DNA from: Oscillospiraceae bacterium
GTDB taxonomy: Bacteria; Bacillota; Clostridia; Oscillospirales; Acutalibacteraceae
Direction of reading: 5' to 3'
NCBI GenBank assembly: GCA_022508705.1
Contig: JAFLUO010000013.1
Span: forward strand, 1 to 28,210
DNA length: 28,210 nt
The position numbers were made by a program, and so were the translations under genes. Each line of letters begins with the position of its first letter. The first letter of the stretch is position 1. The notes below the pieces were generated by a model, which did no database searches, was not told the origin of the DNA, and saw only the letters and a program-made list of their open reading frames with translations. Below are positions 14,227-22,838 of this stretch, piece after piece.

Positions 14227-15429
14227 TTAACCTTTAAACCAATCGTTGTAAAGAGTGCCGTAATTTACAGTAACTGCTGCATCGAAGAAATAGAACTCAC
14301 CGTCATACTCTACGAATGCAAGGCAGATTACACCGTCTTTCTTGTTATCATCATTATCTTCAATGTGATCGATAAGGCATGTGAAGATGTATTCGTCGCC
14401 TGTGTCCTGCATGTAACTTACGTTATACCTTACATAGTTACCTTCAGAGCCGTTCTTTGCAACCTCTTTAGCTTTGTCAAGATCAAATGATGTACCATCA
14501 AAGTTTGACTTAGCACCGTAAACAAAACCGATATTATCGATGTTTGCTTTTGCGTTTTCTTCGCTCTCGAATGTTGCATTGAAGTTTTCTTTTGTAATCT
14601 TAGCAACTGTTCTTACGTCGAACTCGTTACCGTAAGTACCGGTAAAGTCTGCACCAATACCACGGAATCTGATCTGAGCTTTGCTCCACTCAACGATTGA
14701 AGATTCTGCTGTTTCACCAACTGTGGCTGTTGCTTTTGCCTGTGAAATATTAAAATCTGCTGCAGCTACGTTAGCTGATGTTGTTGCATTACCGGGATTT
14801 GTGTAGTACTTCCATGTTGTCTGAACCGGAGTGCATGTGAGAGAACCAGATGTGATAGCAGCATTAAGCGGTGTTCCGTCAGGAACATCTGCAACTACCA
14901 AAGCAATAGTAACAATCGGCTCATCCGGGTCAAAATCAGAACCGTAGAAACCGTCTTTGTTATTACCTGCATTTGGATGAGTACCATAAGTATATTTAGC
15001 TGCTCCAACCTTTAAGTAGTGATCATAAAGGCCCTGTTCTTCAGCAGTATTTGCTGCTGTTACTTTGGGAGCAACTGTTGTTGCAAGCCAAGCAATGTTA
15101 CCGTCTGAAAGATTCTTCCAATATGAGCCAAATGTCTCACCTGTTACTGCGTTTGATGAAACAGTTGCAATTGGGTTGTCAGCCTGAGAAATTACAGCGG
15201 AATTTAATCCGATAACTAATGAACCGGTAAATAACGGCAAATCATCAGCAGCGGTCATGTAAACACTGAGGTAAGCAGTTTCACCTGCTGAATAAGATGC
15301 CTTATCCCACTCAAGTGAAAATGCAATCTTCGCATCACCAAGTTCAACTTTAGCCGCCGACGCAGGTACAACAATTACAGACATGCAAAGAACAAGTGCA
15401 AGTACAATCGCACCAATCTTTTTAATCAT
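14227..15429 (-). CDS. Secreted cohesin-like protein, unknown function
   Basis: The 400-aa protein has a clear signal peptide (residues 1 to about 25, MIKKIGAIVLALVLCMSVIVVPASA). The mature part begins with a region of cohesin-like or immunoglobulin-like beta character: KIAFSLEWDKASYSAGETAYLSVYMT, then FTGSLVIGL and EPIVTIALVVADVPDG. This matches the general cohesin pattern of a strand, a G-E/D-T turn and a hydrophobic strand, but identity looks low. The remainder (about 240-400) is a mixed domain I cannot place. There is no dockerin, sortase motif, SLH domain or membrane anchor. It lies 26 bp after the cohesin-like/dockerin gene and 18 bp before the small peptide gene, in one operon. Confidence 0.75.
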   Translation of the reverse strand: MIKKIGAIVLALVLCMSVIVVPASAAKVELGDAKIAFSLEWDKASYSAGETAYLSVYMTAADDLPLFTGSLVIGLNSAVISQADNPIATVSSNAVTGETFGSYWKNLSDGNIAWLATTVAPKVTAANTAEEQGLYDHYLKVGAAKYTYGTHPNAGNNKDGFYGSDFDPDEPIVTIALVVADVPDGTPLNAAITSGSLTCTPVQTTWKYYTNPGNATTSANVAAADFNISQAKATATVGETAESSIVEWSKAQIRFRGIGADFTGTYGNEFDVRTVAKITKENFNATFESEENAKANIDNIGFVYGAKSNFDGTSFDLDKAKEVAKNGSEGNYVRYNVSYMQDTGDEYIFTCLIDHIEDNDDNKKDGVICLAFVEYDGEFYFFDAAVTVNYGTLYNDWFKG

Positions 15430-15455
15430 AGTAAATTGTCTCCTTTAAATTATAA

Positions 15456-16634
15456 TTAGAAGATTTCGTATGGGATGTCATATGCAAGAGCGGCTACTTC
15501 TGCCTGAGACGGCATACCTTCATAGTTCATTTCATAGTACTCACAGAAGTAAGCATCTGATAAACCAGGCATTCCGTCACCGTCAAGGTCACCTGCCATG
15601 AACTGATAAAGAGTATCAAAACCTTCATAGTTCATTTCATAATACTCGCACATAAATGCATCCGAAAAACCTATAGATCCATCCATATCAACATCGCCGA
15701 AATAGATGAATACATAGGTTTCAAGAACTGTGTCACCGTCTGCATCAAGAACCTTAATTATAGTTCCTGTTGTTTCGTTACCGCCAACATCCTCAATTAC
15801 GAGATAATCGTCACCAAGTGTTGTTGTGAGGCACTCATCAAGTGTGGCGTCGGGTGTGAAATCATCATTCCAGCCAAGTGTATCAATGCCATAAATGAAT
15901 GCTGTGTAACCTGCACTTTCACCGTTTGTATAGTCAATGTACGGAGTTACAGGAGCATCATCTTCAATAACAAGTGTGTTTACAACATCATCTGCTTTAA
16001 TTGTAATGTTAGCAATAGCTGTTGTAATTCTGGCATCATCAATTACTTCGCCCATAGAATCAACTTCGTCGCTTCCGCTGCTGTTCTTAGCTACGTAAAG
16101 TGCGCCAGAGGGATGTGTAGTTGTTTTAATTGCTTCTTCAATGCAGTCAAAAATAACTACACTGCTTTTCGCATCTTCTTTTGCGGTAACTGTAAGAGTC
16201 ATAACTGTATAGTTGTCGTACTTATAAAGTTGATCATAGTACTTACCAACATAAACGAAGGCTCTTAAAGAAGCTGTATCCGGTGTGTGAGGAACTGACT
16301 CGTAGAACTTTTTAATAGCGTCCGGATCTGAATTATCGTCAGCTATGTTAACTCTATCAGCTTGATCCTCATCCTTTGCAAGCTTTGATGTTGCCACAAC
16401 GTCTACCTGCGAATTGTCAAAGAAAATGGGAATTGAGATAGCGCTTGCATAGAAGTTAGTTGTTAAGTTAACTTCAATAGTTGTGGATTCGCCGGGAGCA
16501 AGCTCTGTTTTGCCGTCTACTACATTGAAGGAGATTTCATAATAATCACCCTCAGCAGCAAAAGCAACAGATGCCATAGACAAAACCATTACTAAAGCAA
16601 GCACAACACCAATTATCTTTTTGATATTTGACAT
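15456..16634 (-). CDS. Secreted cohesin-like/dockerin protein
   Basis: The 392-aa protein has a signal peptide (1-26, ending AFA) and an N-terminal beta domain of cohesin-like type (ISFNVVDGKTELAPGESTTIEVNLT, then ISIPIFFDNSQVDVV). The C-terminal dockerin (about 314-373) has two calcium loops, DVDMDGSIGFSD (314-325) and DLDGDGMPGLSD (349-360). Each is followed by almost the same helix, CEYYEMNYEG. Dockerins bind cohesins in cellulosome-type assemblies; a protein carrying both could bridge partners, but no catalytic module is present. The ATG is preceded by TAGGAGG. The gene follows a consensus promoter and a structured leader of about 330 nt. Assignment of the N-terminal domain as a true cohesin needs a profile search. 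Confidence 0.85.
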   Translation of the reverse strand: MSNIKKIIGVVLALVMVLSMASVAFAAEGDYYEISFNVVDGKTELAPGESTTIEVNLTTNFYASAISIPIFFDNSQVDVVATSKLAKDEDQADRVNIADDNSDPDAIKKFYESVPHTPDTASLRAFVYVGKYYDQLYKYDNYTVMTLTVTAKEDAKSSVVIFDCIEEAIKTTTHPSGALYVAKNSSGSDEVDSMGEVIDDARITTAIANITIKADDVVNTLVIEDDAPVTPYIDYTNGESAGYTAFIYGIDTLGWNDDFTPDATLDECLTTTLGDDYLVIEDVGGNETTGTIIKVLDADGDTVLETYVFIYFGDVDMDGSIGFSDAFMCEYYEMNYEGFDTLYQFMAGDLDGDGMPGLSDAYFCEYYEMNYEGMPSQAEVAALAYDIPYEIF

Positions 16635-16962
16635 CGTTTTTCCTCCTATTAAATTTTAAGTCTTCCTTTTTCTTAGCGGCAAAACCCGAATGCCGCATAA
16701 CTCTAATTACCTTTGCCGCGGCTTATTCGGCAAAAGCGACATTTTGCACAAAGTGTGAAGACAGGCAAAATGCAGAGGAGCGAACATTTTTTGCAGATAA
16801 ATGACCTGCCCGGGAGCATGTTCAAACCGGCTGGGTAATTTTTGGCCATGAGCGTCTTTACCGCTTTGGTAAAACAGCGGCAGTTAAGACGTAATATTCT
16901 ACGGAGCTGACTCTTTAAAAACCTGCTCCGTGAACATCAACTTTACAGCTATTCGCTGCATT
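16635..16962 (-). promoter_or_regulatory. Long structured 5' leader of the cohesin-like/dockerin operon
   Basis: About 330 nt of leader with many perfect helices on the minus strand: ACGGAGC/GCTCCGT (16931-16925 with 16907-16901); CGTCTT/AAGACG enclosing CCGCT/AGCGG (16891-16853); CATTTTGC/GCAAAATG (16772-16765 with 16747-16740). Near the ribosome site, CCGAAT-AA-GCCGC (16730-16718) pairs with GCGGC-ATTCGG (16696-16686). This excludes two alternative hairpins, TTTGCCG/CGGCAAA (16734-16712) and GCGGCA/TGCCGC (16696-16676). I do not recognise a known riboswitch class. A 20-codon frame starting at the first AUG (16961-16899) ends just inside the first hairpin. Apart from this leader, the gap between the two dockerin genes holds only the promoter and a hairpin. 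Confidence 0.6.
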
Positions 16963-16967
16963 TTCAA

Positions 16968-16996
16968 ATTATACACCTGACAAATTGCTTTGTCAA
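16968..16996 (-). promoter_or_regulatory. Consensus sigmaA promoter of the cohesin-like/dockerin operon
   Basis: On the minus strand, TTGACA (16996-16991), exactly 17 nt, and TATAAT (16973-16968): a full consensus match. Transcription should start near 16961. It implies strong expression unless the leader represses it. Confidence 0.85.
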
Positions 16997-17065
16997 CTGT
17001 AAATTTTTCATATTATGTTAAATATTTCATTAAAATAATATGCGAAATTAAAAATTGATTTTACC

Positions 17066-17098
17066 CACATAGGGCGAGCGTGGAAACCCGCCCTGTGC
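17066..17098 (-). terminator. Possible terminator hairpin of the 1778-aa gene
   Basis: On the minus strand, CACAGGGCG (17097-17089) pairs with CGCCCTATGTG (17076-17066) with one bulged base. It lies 30 bp after the stop codon. The sequence after it is only moderately T-rich, so termination strength is uncertain. Confidence 0.45.
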
Positions 17099-17126
17099 GA
17101 TAAATAATTTAAGGAAAATTAACCAA

Positions 17127-20100
17127 TTATTCAGCGGGTGTTGTTACAGTCTGACCAATGGGAGTTGTACCCTGAACGCTTTCTACAAGTGCTGCGTAGT
17201 CAGCTGAGTCAATAACACCGTCATGGTTAATGTCAGCTGCGTCATCATAGATGTTACCCATGTGGTATGTGTAATTATGGTAAGCGTGATCAACTTCGAG
17301 AGCGTCGAATGCGTCAATTGCGCCGTCACCGTTTACATCACCGAAGATAACAATGAAGTAAGTTACAAGAGGTTCGTCAGTCTGATCTGTAACTTTAAGG
17401 CAAGTACCTGTACCGTAGAAGCCAGCCTTAGACGGTGAAATATCAAGTGAATATGTCTTACCGTCCTGCGGAGCTACAAAGTCAATTCTGTCACGAATGT
17501 CTTGTTCTTTAGAGATAGCATTCGGCTGGAAACCAACAACCAAAAGTTGATCGTGGTCAGAAACAATTTTAAGATCAGGATCATCTTCTACAACCTGAGC
17601 TGAGCATGTGAAGTATGCGATTGCTGCACGAAGTTTATCAGCCGCTGCATCAACTGCTCTCTTGTTCTTAACTGTGTTAAGTCTGTCATAAGCCGTGAAG
17701 GTGATAGCTGAACGGTCATAAAGAATACCTGAGTAATCCTTACCGTCAACTTTTACGTTATACTCAACACCGAGTGCTCTTACAAGAGCAGCAAGAGCTT
17801 CTTCTTCAGCAATGTCTGCACTCGGATTTACAGTATAAGCTGTGCCATAGTAATTAACAATAGCATTAGCTACTTTGATGAGCTCATTAAGCTCATGATC
17901 TAAGTATCCAAGCTGGCCGTCTTCAACTTCAATATTATCCTTCATTGACTTTGTTTTCTCAAGAAGGTTATTCTGAGCAACCATAAGTTCATACTTAGCG
18001 TCGAATACTTCAGATTCTTTAGTTGAGTTAGCTGCAACATCTTTAGCATTCTTAATAGCTGCATCATAACGTGCCCAAGAATCTAATGAATATGTTGCTT
18101 CATCATAAGCCTGAGCATCTGCATAAGCAATTTCTCTGTTGAGGAATGTCTTATCAACTTTCTTCTCATTAGCTTTCATGAAGTTGTAATAATATTGAAG
18201 CTGAGCAACCTGGTCTTTAACCTGAAGGTCAGTATAGGTTGCAGGTGCAAAATCAGCAACTGCCTGAGCATAAGCTAACATATCCTCCTCAGAGGGTTCA
18301 GAAACTGTTGCCGGAATACCCTTCTTAAGAGCTTCCTTAGTCTGAGCTGCAATAATAGCATTTACAAGGTCATTACCCCAAACGCTGTCAATGTAGTTTT
18401 CAGGCTTTGAAGGACCGTATGTTGATTTAACCATCTCACGGGCTGATGTTCTCTCATTCTCATACTTGAAATACTCGAAGAGCTGATAATCCTGGAAGTT
18501 AATGTCCCTGTCAGGATTTGTTTCAAGCTGATCAAGTTTATTTTCAATCTCAGAAATATCGCCAGTATTTGATGATGATTGGAACTTCATCAATGCTTCG
18601 TATGCTTTTTCAAGTGCTTCGATTGCACCTGGAATCTGCGGCTGAATTGTATCAACATAGTCAGTTCTCTTTGCAACGTATGCAAGTGCAATAGCGTTTC
18701 TCAAAGCCTGTTCATAAGCATCGAATGCTGACTGAGCGCTTGAAACAAAGTTAGAGGCCTGGAGGTTGTAACCCATGTATTCTTCAACAACGTTCTCAAT
18801 GTTATAGTCATTGTAGTAAATGAAGTCAACCGTAATGTCCTTGTTACTTGTTTCTGCAAACAAACGACGGCTGTCTTTATAAGCAACTCTTACAGTACCC
18901 ATGTCATAAATACCGTACGGCATACCTTCTGATGAAGTAACGCCTGCGTTCGCCTTATAAATATTACCTGTTGATGAAGAAACCTGGCTACCTGAAGGAT
19001 TCTTGTAAACATTTACAAAGCCTGCTTCAGTGAGATTTGTAATCTGTGAGAAATAATCAGAGGCAGGTGATGTAACAGCAGCTCTTGAAGACATTGAGTT
19101 TGCGTTTGAAGAGTCGGGGTCGCCTATACCCGCAGTTGATGCCTTATAAGAAACTGTTACTGTGTAGTTTACTATTGAATCATAAACGTCCTTAGTAAAC
19201 TCATAGGCTTTATAGGAACCGTTGATTGAGTAAGCGCCGTCAATACCGTCTACATTCTCATTAAGTTGGTCGTTAATATTAGAAACATAACCGTAAACTA
19301 CCTTTTGGTTTGTGCCACCAAGAGGACTGCCGTCCTTACCTGTGAACTGGTAAGAGATAACCGCTTTGAAAGTTGTTGAAGCGTTAGGTACTGTAAGCGG
19401 AATGTCAGCAGTATCATAAGGCTGAACAGTTACAGGGAATGAAGCTGAGGTTGAAACACCGTCGGTAAATTCAATGCCTGTAATAGTAATAACATAAGCT
19501 GTGTCAACTGTATTTGAATTTCTATGCTTGAGAAGCATACCGCTTGAGCTATTAACAATCTTAAGAACAGGATTATTGTCTGTCTTCTGGTAAACTGAAC
19601 TCCAATCATTTGTCATGTAGATGGCAGGATCAGCATACTTCTGTGGATCTGTTGACCAACCGATGAAGAAGTTTGCAAGAGGAAGAATCGGAACAAGAAG
19701 TCCGTTGTTGTATGCTGTGCCAAGCTTCTCAACAAGTGTCTTAACAACGTTCTTAATATTATTATGGTTAAGAAGTGTTGAAACTGAATTGATTGTACCC
19801 TTGTTGATGAGATCACCGCCTGCAACCTTATTGAGAATTCCGTCAAGAAGGTTAACAATGATCTGAACAAGGCTGTCAGCCATATTGCCATTTGTAAAGT
19901 AACCGTCCGGAATCTGGAACATGCTTAAAAGCTTCGGAACATTGAGGCTTGTGATAGAATCGACAAGACCACCCTTGAGAATATTCTCAAGGAATGTATT
20001 TGAGCCATAAGTTGAGCTCTTAACCTGTGAATCATTAAGAAGCTGGTCAATCGGAAGGAGATTAAGGAAGATTGTATTAAGCTTTGTGAACGGATTCTGA

Positions 20101-22463
20101 TAAGTCGAAAGACTTACATCTGCACCGCAATCAATGAACTTCTCAAACTGCCATGCCCATTCAACTTCCGTTGAAAGTGCCCAGTCAATAATCCAGTCAA
20201 CTGCTACAAGCCAAGAAGCTGTGCCGTCGCTTGCTTTATAAGAATTTGCACTGAATGTAATTCCATCGGGTGTTGCTGCAGGAAGAGCACCAAAGTTCTT
20301 CATTACTGCATAGTAACCGTTAGTAGCATCATCCTCGCCTAAGTCAGCGAGGTTACGCATGTAGTACATACCCAGGTTAACGCCCATGTAAATTGTAATG
20401 TCAAACCACTCGTCTGCTGTGTGAGAAGCGAGTTTTCTTGTTTTGCCGGTATAATCGGTGTAAATCATAGCGTCGAAATCGTATGTGGGCATAAGCTGTG
20501 TGCAAAGCTCACGAGCAACTACTGCTGCAATTGCTGTAATCGGCTCTTTAACGATGTCGTCCGGGAACATGATTTGCGGCATGATCATCTTAACGAGTTC
20601 GCAAACAAGACCGTTAACTGCCTCGCTGAGTGTGCCGTTCATCATTGCATTATAGAACTGTGCGTCTGCGTAATACTCGTCAAAAATTTCTTCAGGAGCA
20701 ATTCCAAAGAATCCTCTTGCAGCGTTCAAAACGTTTTCAAGAAGTTTTTCATTGCCGCCGTCCTGCCAATTAACTACGCCTTCTGCACCGTCACGGTAGT
20801 ATGTCTTATCCTTATATTCCCAAGAGGGAAGGAGCATTGTGTCAATTGCTTTCTTAACAATCTTATTAAGGTTATCAAGTGCCCAACCAGAGCCTACTGA
20901 TTTGGGAATGAAGTCGTTAAGGAAATCGTCTGTGATTTCCCAGTTCCAGTCGAACATTGCATAGTATGCAGAAATGTTGTTCGGAACTACGCCCTTGAAG
21001 AAAGTATTCTGATATCTGTAGTAAGGTGTTTTACCGTATACAGTATTAGCATCTTCAACTTCTATGTAATCAGTATATTCCCATACATAGTATTCCTGCG
21101 GATCTGTAAAGAAACCGTCAAGGTCTCCAACCTCGCCAATTACTGCCTGAAGAGCAGCATCTGGAACAAATTTAGTATTACTTGAATCTGTTGCTACAAG
21201 TGAACCTATCTTTTCGAACTCAACATCGAAAGCTTCAGCGATAAGCTTCTTAGCCGAACCGTTAAGAACGGTTGGAGCCATCTCAGCAAAGATGTAGGGA
21301 GCAAACTTGTAAAGAAGACCAAGGAGCGAATCAGCGCCATTGATTTCAATTGTAAGACCCGCATCTTTAACTGAGGGAAGCCAGTAACTTGACTGGATTC
21401 TGCCGTTATTGTCTGCTTTACCGTCAGCCTTATACCATTTAAGTGTAGCGTCACCCTCATAGCCTTCGGGAGCTACGTACAAATATGTACCCGAACCCTC
21501 ATACTCTTCAGTTTCTGACTTGGTATAAGTTACTGTCTCATAAAATCCTGCCGGATCACCGCCAAGTGCACTTGCATACTTGTAATCATACTGCGTAATG
21601 GTATTGTCACCAATTACGAAATACCTTGTTGTTTTTTCAGGAGTGGTCGGAAGAGCCTCTGTGAATCCGAGGTCCTGTCCGTTAGCACCAACTCTGTAAG
21701 AAGTCCAGTTCATTGGCTTTGTGAAAAGACCGTTAACAAAGCTCTGAGCAACATCCATAAGGTTTGAACCTGTGTTGCCGAGAATAGCTCTCTGCTCAGC
21801 ATCGTCATCCGGTCTTGAGAACATCGGCAAAACGATGGAATTGATAAGTTTGGGAAGGTCAACAATAACACTGTTGATTGACGAAAGATCAAGACCTGAA
21901 ATGAAATTCTTGATCATACCAAGTTCAAGACCCTTTGTGAAAACGGTATTAATTAAGCCGCCGTTATCATCAAGAGTTTCCATAAGGCCCTGTACTATTC
22001 TAAGGTTGTCACTGCCTTCTCTTGACATACCCTTATAGTTGTTGTTCCAAGTATTAAGAACAAGGTCCTCAAGAATACCGAGGTTAAGAAGACCTTTAGC
22101 GATAGTACCCCAACCGCCGCAAAGAAGGCTGGCCGCACTGTCCAAGGTTTTACAAATCTCATTAACCGATGTCAGGTTAACATAAAGCTGAATCTTTGTA
22201 ATAAGAAGGTTTACGTTAACAAGGTAGCCCATGTTAAGACTGGTCATCGGAGCAAGAGTAATATCAAGGAAGTCAAAAACTATTGACATTCTTTCTTCAG
22301 TTGAAAGTCTTGTAACCGTTCCGTAAGGGGAATAAGCTTCCAGAGCTTCCAATTCTGCAACGGTTCTGTATTGAGCCTTTGCAGCAGATGCACCAATAGA
22401 GATGCTTGAGAAAATCATAAGCACTGTTAAAAGAAGACTTAACAGTTTTATTGACTTTTTCAT
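17127..22463 (-). CDS. Giant secreted dockerin protein, unknown function
   Basis: The 1778-aa protein has a signal peptide (1-27, cut after GASA) and a C-terminal dockerin (about 1709-1758) with two calcium loops, DVNGDGAIDAFD (1709) and DINHDGVIDSAD (1744). The first 960 or so mature residues are a mix of amphipathic helical and aromatic segments without a family I recognise. About 968-1048 looks beta-rich and Ig-like. Three helical stretches near 1240-1290, 1455-1505 and 1580-1620 have the A-x-x-x-L/A pattern of FIVAR-like bundles. There is no glycoside hydrolase signature, sortase motif or SLH repeat. AGGAGG precedes the ATG, and the gene has its own promoter and long leader. Its role may be structural or adhesive, attached to a cohesin partner through the dockerin; this is inference. 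Confidence 0.8.
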   Translation of the reverse strand: MKKSIKLLSLLLTVLMIFSSISIGASAAKAQYRTVAELEALEAYSPYGTVTRLSTEERMSIVFDFLDITLAPMTSLNMGYLVNVNLLITKIQLYVNLTSVNEICKTLDSAASLLCGGWGTIAKGLLNLGILEDLVLNTWNNNYKGMSREGSDNLRIVQGLMETLDDNGGLINTVFTKGLELGMIKNFISGLDLSSINSVIVDLPKLINSIVLPMFSRPDDDAEQRAILGNTGSNLMDVAQSFVNGLFTKPMNWTSYRVGANGQDLGFTEALPTTPEKTTRYFVIGDNTITQYDYKYASALGGDPAGFYETVTYTKSETEEYEGSGTYLYVAPEGYEGDATLKWYKADGKADNNGRIQSSYWLPSVKDAGLTIEINGADSLLGLLYKFAPYIFAEMAPTVLNGSAKKLIAEAFDVEFEKIGSLVATDSSNTKFVPDAALQAVIGEVGDLDGFFTDPQEYYVWEYTDYIEVEDANTVYGKTPYYRYQNTFFKGVVPNNISAYYAMFDWNWEITDDFLNDFIPKSVGSGWALDNLNKIVKKAIDTMLLPSWEYKDKTYYRDGAEGVVNWQDGGNEKLLENVLNAARGFFGIAPEEIFDEYYADAQFYNAMMNGTLSEAVNGLVCELVKMIMPQIMFPDDIVKEPITAIAAVVARELCTQLMPTYDFDAMIYTDYTGKTRKLASHTADEWFDITIYMGVNLGMYYMRNLADLGEDDATNGYYAVMKNFGALPAATPDGITFSANSYKASDGTASWLVAVDWIIDWALSTEVEWAWQFEKFIDCGADVSLSTYQNPFTKLNTIFLNLLPIDQLLNDSQVKSSTYGSNTFLENILKGGLVDSITSLNVPKLLSMFQIPDGYFTNGNMADSLVQIIVNLLDGILNKVAGGDLINKGTINSVSTLLNHNNIKNVVKTLVEKLGTAYNNGLLVPILPLANFFIGWSTDPQKYADPAIYMTNDWSSVYQKTDNNPVLKIVNSSSGMLLKHRNSNTVDTAYVITITGIEFTDGVSTSASFPVTVQPYDTADIPLTVPNASTTFKAVISYQFTGKDGSPLGGTNQKVVYGYVSNINDQLNENVDGIDGAYSINGSYKAYEFTKDVYDSIVNYTVTVSYKASTAGIGDPDSSNANSMSSRAAVTSPASDYFSQITNLTEAGFVNVYKNPSGSQVSSSTGNIYKANAGVTSSEGMPYGIYDMGTVRVAYKDSRRLFAETSNKDITVDFIYYNDYNIENVVEEYMGYNLQASNFVSSAQSAFDAYEQALRNAIALAYVAKRTDYVDTIQPQIPGAIEALEKAYEALMKFQSSSNTGDISEIENKLDQLETNPDRDINFQDYQLFEYFKYENERTSAREMVKSTYGPSKPENYIDSVWGNDLVNAIIAAQTKEALKKGIPATVSEPSEEDMLAYAQAVADFAPATYTDLQVKDQVAQLQYYYNFMKANEKKVDKTFLNREIAYADAQAYDEATYSLDSWARYDAAIKNAKDVAANSTKESEVFDAKYELMVAQNNLLEKTKSMKDNIEVEDGQLGYLDHELNELIKVANAIVNYYGTAYTVNPSADIAEEEALAALVRALGVEYNVKVDGKDYSGILYDRSAITFTAYDRLNTVKNKRAVDAAADKLRAAIAYFTCSAQVVEDDPDLKIVSDHDQLLVVGFQPNAISKEQDIRDRIDFVAPQDGKTYSLDISPSKAGFYGTGTCLKVTDQTDEPLVTYFIVIFGDVNGDGAIDAFDALEVDHAYHNYTYHMGNIYDDAADINHDGVIDSADYAALVESVQGTTPIGQTVTTPAE

Positions 22464-22803
22464 ATTTTTTCCTCCTATTTTTTAATAAAAATACCATTGC
22501 ATCCTATTACTAATACCGATGGGATGCAAACATCGGCGTTTGTGGACTGCATTTGTTTCAGCCTCTGACCACCCTTAATTAAGATTTTTTAATGAAGGAG
22601 GATTACGCAAACACTGTCTGATTGATTACCCGGTCCGTTTCCCATAAACCCACAGAATAGGCGGGAAACGATAGATACACACCCGAGTGTTTTGTTACCA
22701 AAGGATGTGTACCAGCAAGGGTGGCGGCTCCGTAAAAAATTCGGAGCATAAAGTCTGCGCTAAAAAATTAGACACTTCGCCCTATTACACCATTCCTATG
22801 GTT
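22464..22803 (-). promoter_or_regulatory. Long structured 5' leader of the giant dockerin gene
   Basis: About 340 nt of leader. Perfect helices on the minus strand: CGGAGC/GCTCCG arms at 22727-22732 with 22742-22747; TACACATCC/GGGTGTGTA (22711-22703 with 22684-22676); CGTTTCCC/GGGAAACG (22670-22663 with 22643-22636). A long-range CCACCCTT/AAGGGTGG (22724-22717 with 22576-22569) closes a multi-branch domain. An H-type pseudoknot (22497-22536) lies about 20 nt before the ribosome site. The long-range helix can extend by GGCT/AGCC (22726-22729 with 22560-22563), which would disrupt the first hairpin. I do not recognise a known RNA class. Confidence 0.65.
22497..22536 (-). promoter_or_regulatory. 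H-type pseudoknot before the giant gene's ribosome site
   Basis: mRNA order: stem 1 CCGATG (22536-22531), one nt, stem 2 TTGCATCC (22529-22522), no gap, CATCGG closing stem 1 (22521-22516), an 11-nt A/U-rich loop, then GGATGCAA closing stem 2 (22504-22497). Both stems are perfect (6 and 8 bp) and abut, as in classical coaxially stacked pseudoknots such as small riboswitches. The AGGAGG site follows about 20 nt later. Confidence 0.65.
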
Positions 22804-22809
22804 ACAATG

Positions 22810-22838
22810 ATTATAAAATTTTATCTCAAAAAAGTCAA
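22810..22838 (-). promoter_or_regulatory. Promoter of the giant dockerin gene
   Basis: On the minus strand, TTGACT (22838-22833), 17 nt, TATAAT (22815-22810). One mismatch to consensus. Predicted start near 22803. Confidence 0.8.

Noticed and set aside
16635..17126. Cyclic-di-GMP, cobalamin or SAM riboswitch in the leader
   Set aside because: None of the conserved core strings of these classes could be found; only unnamed helices are supported.
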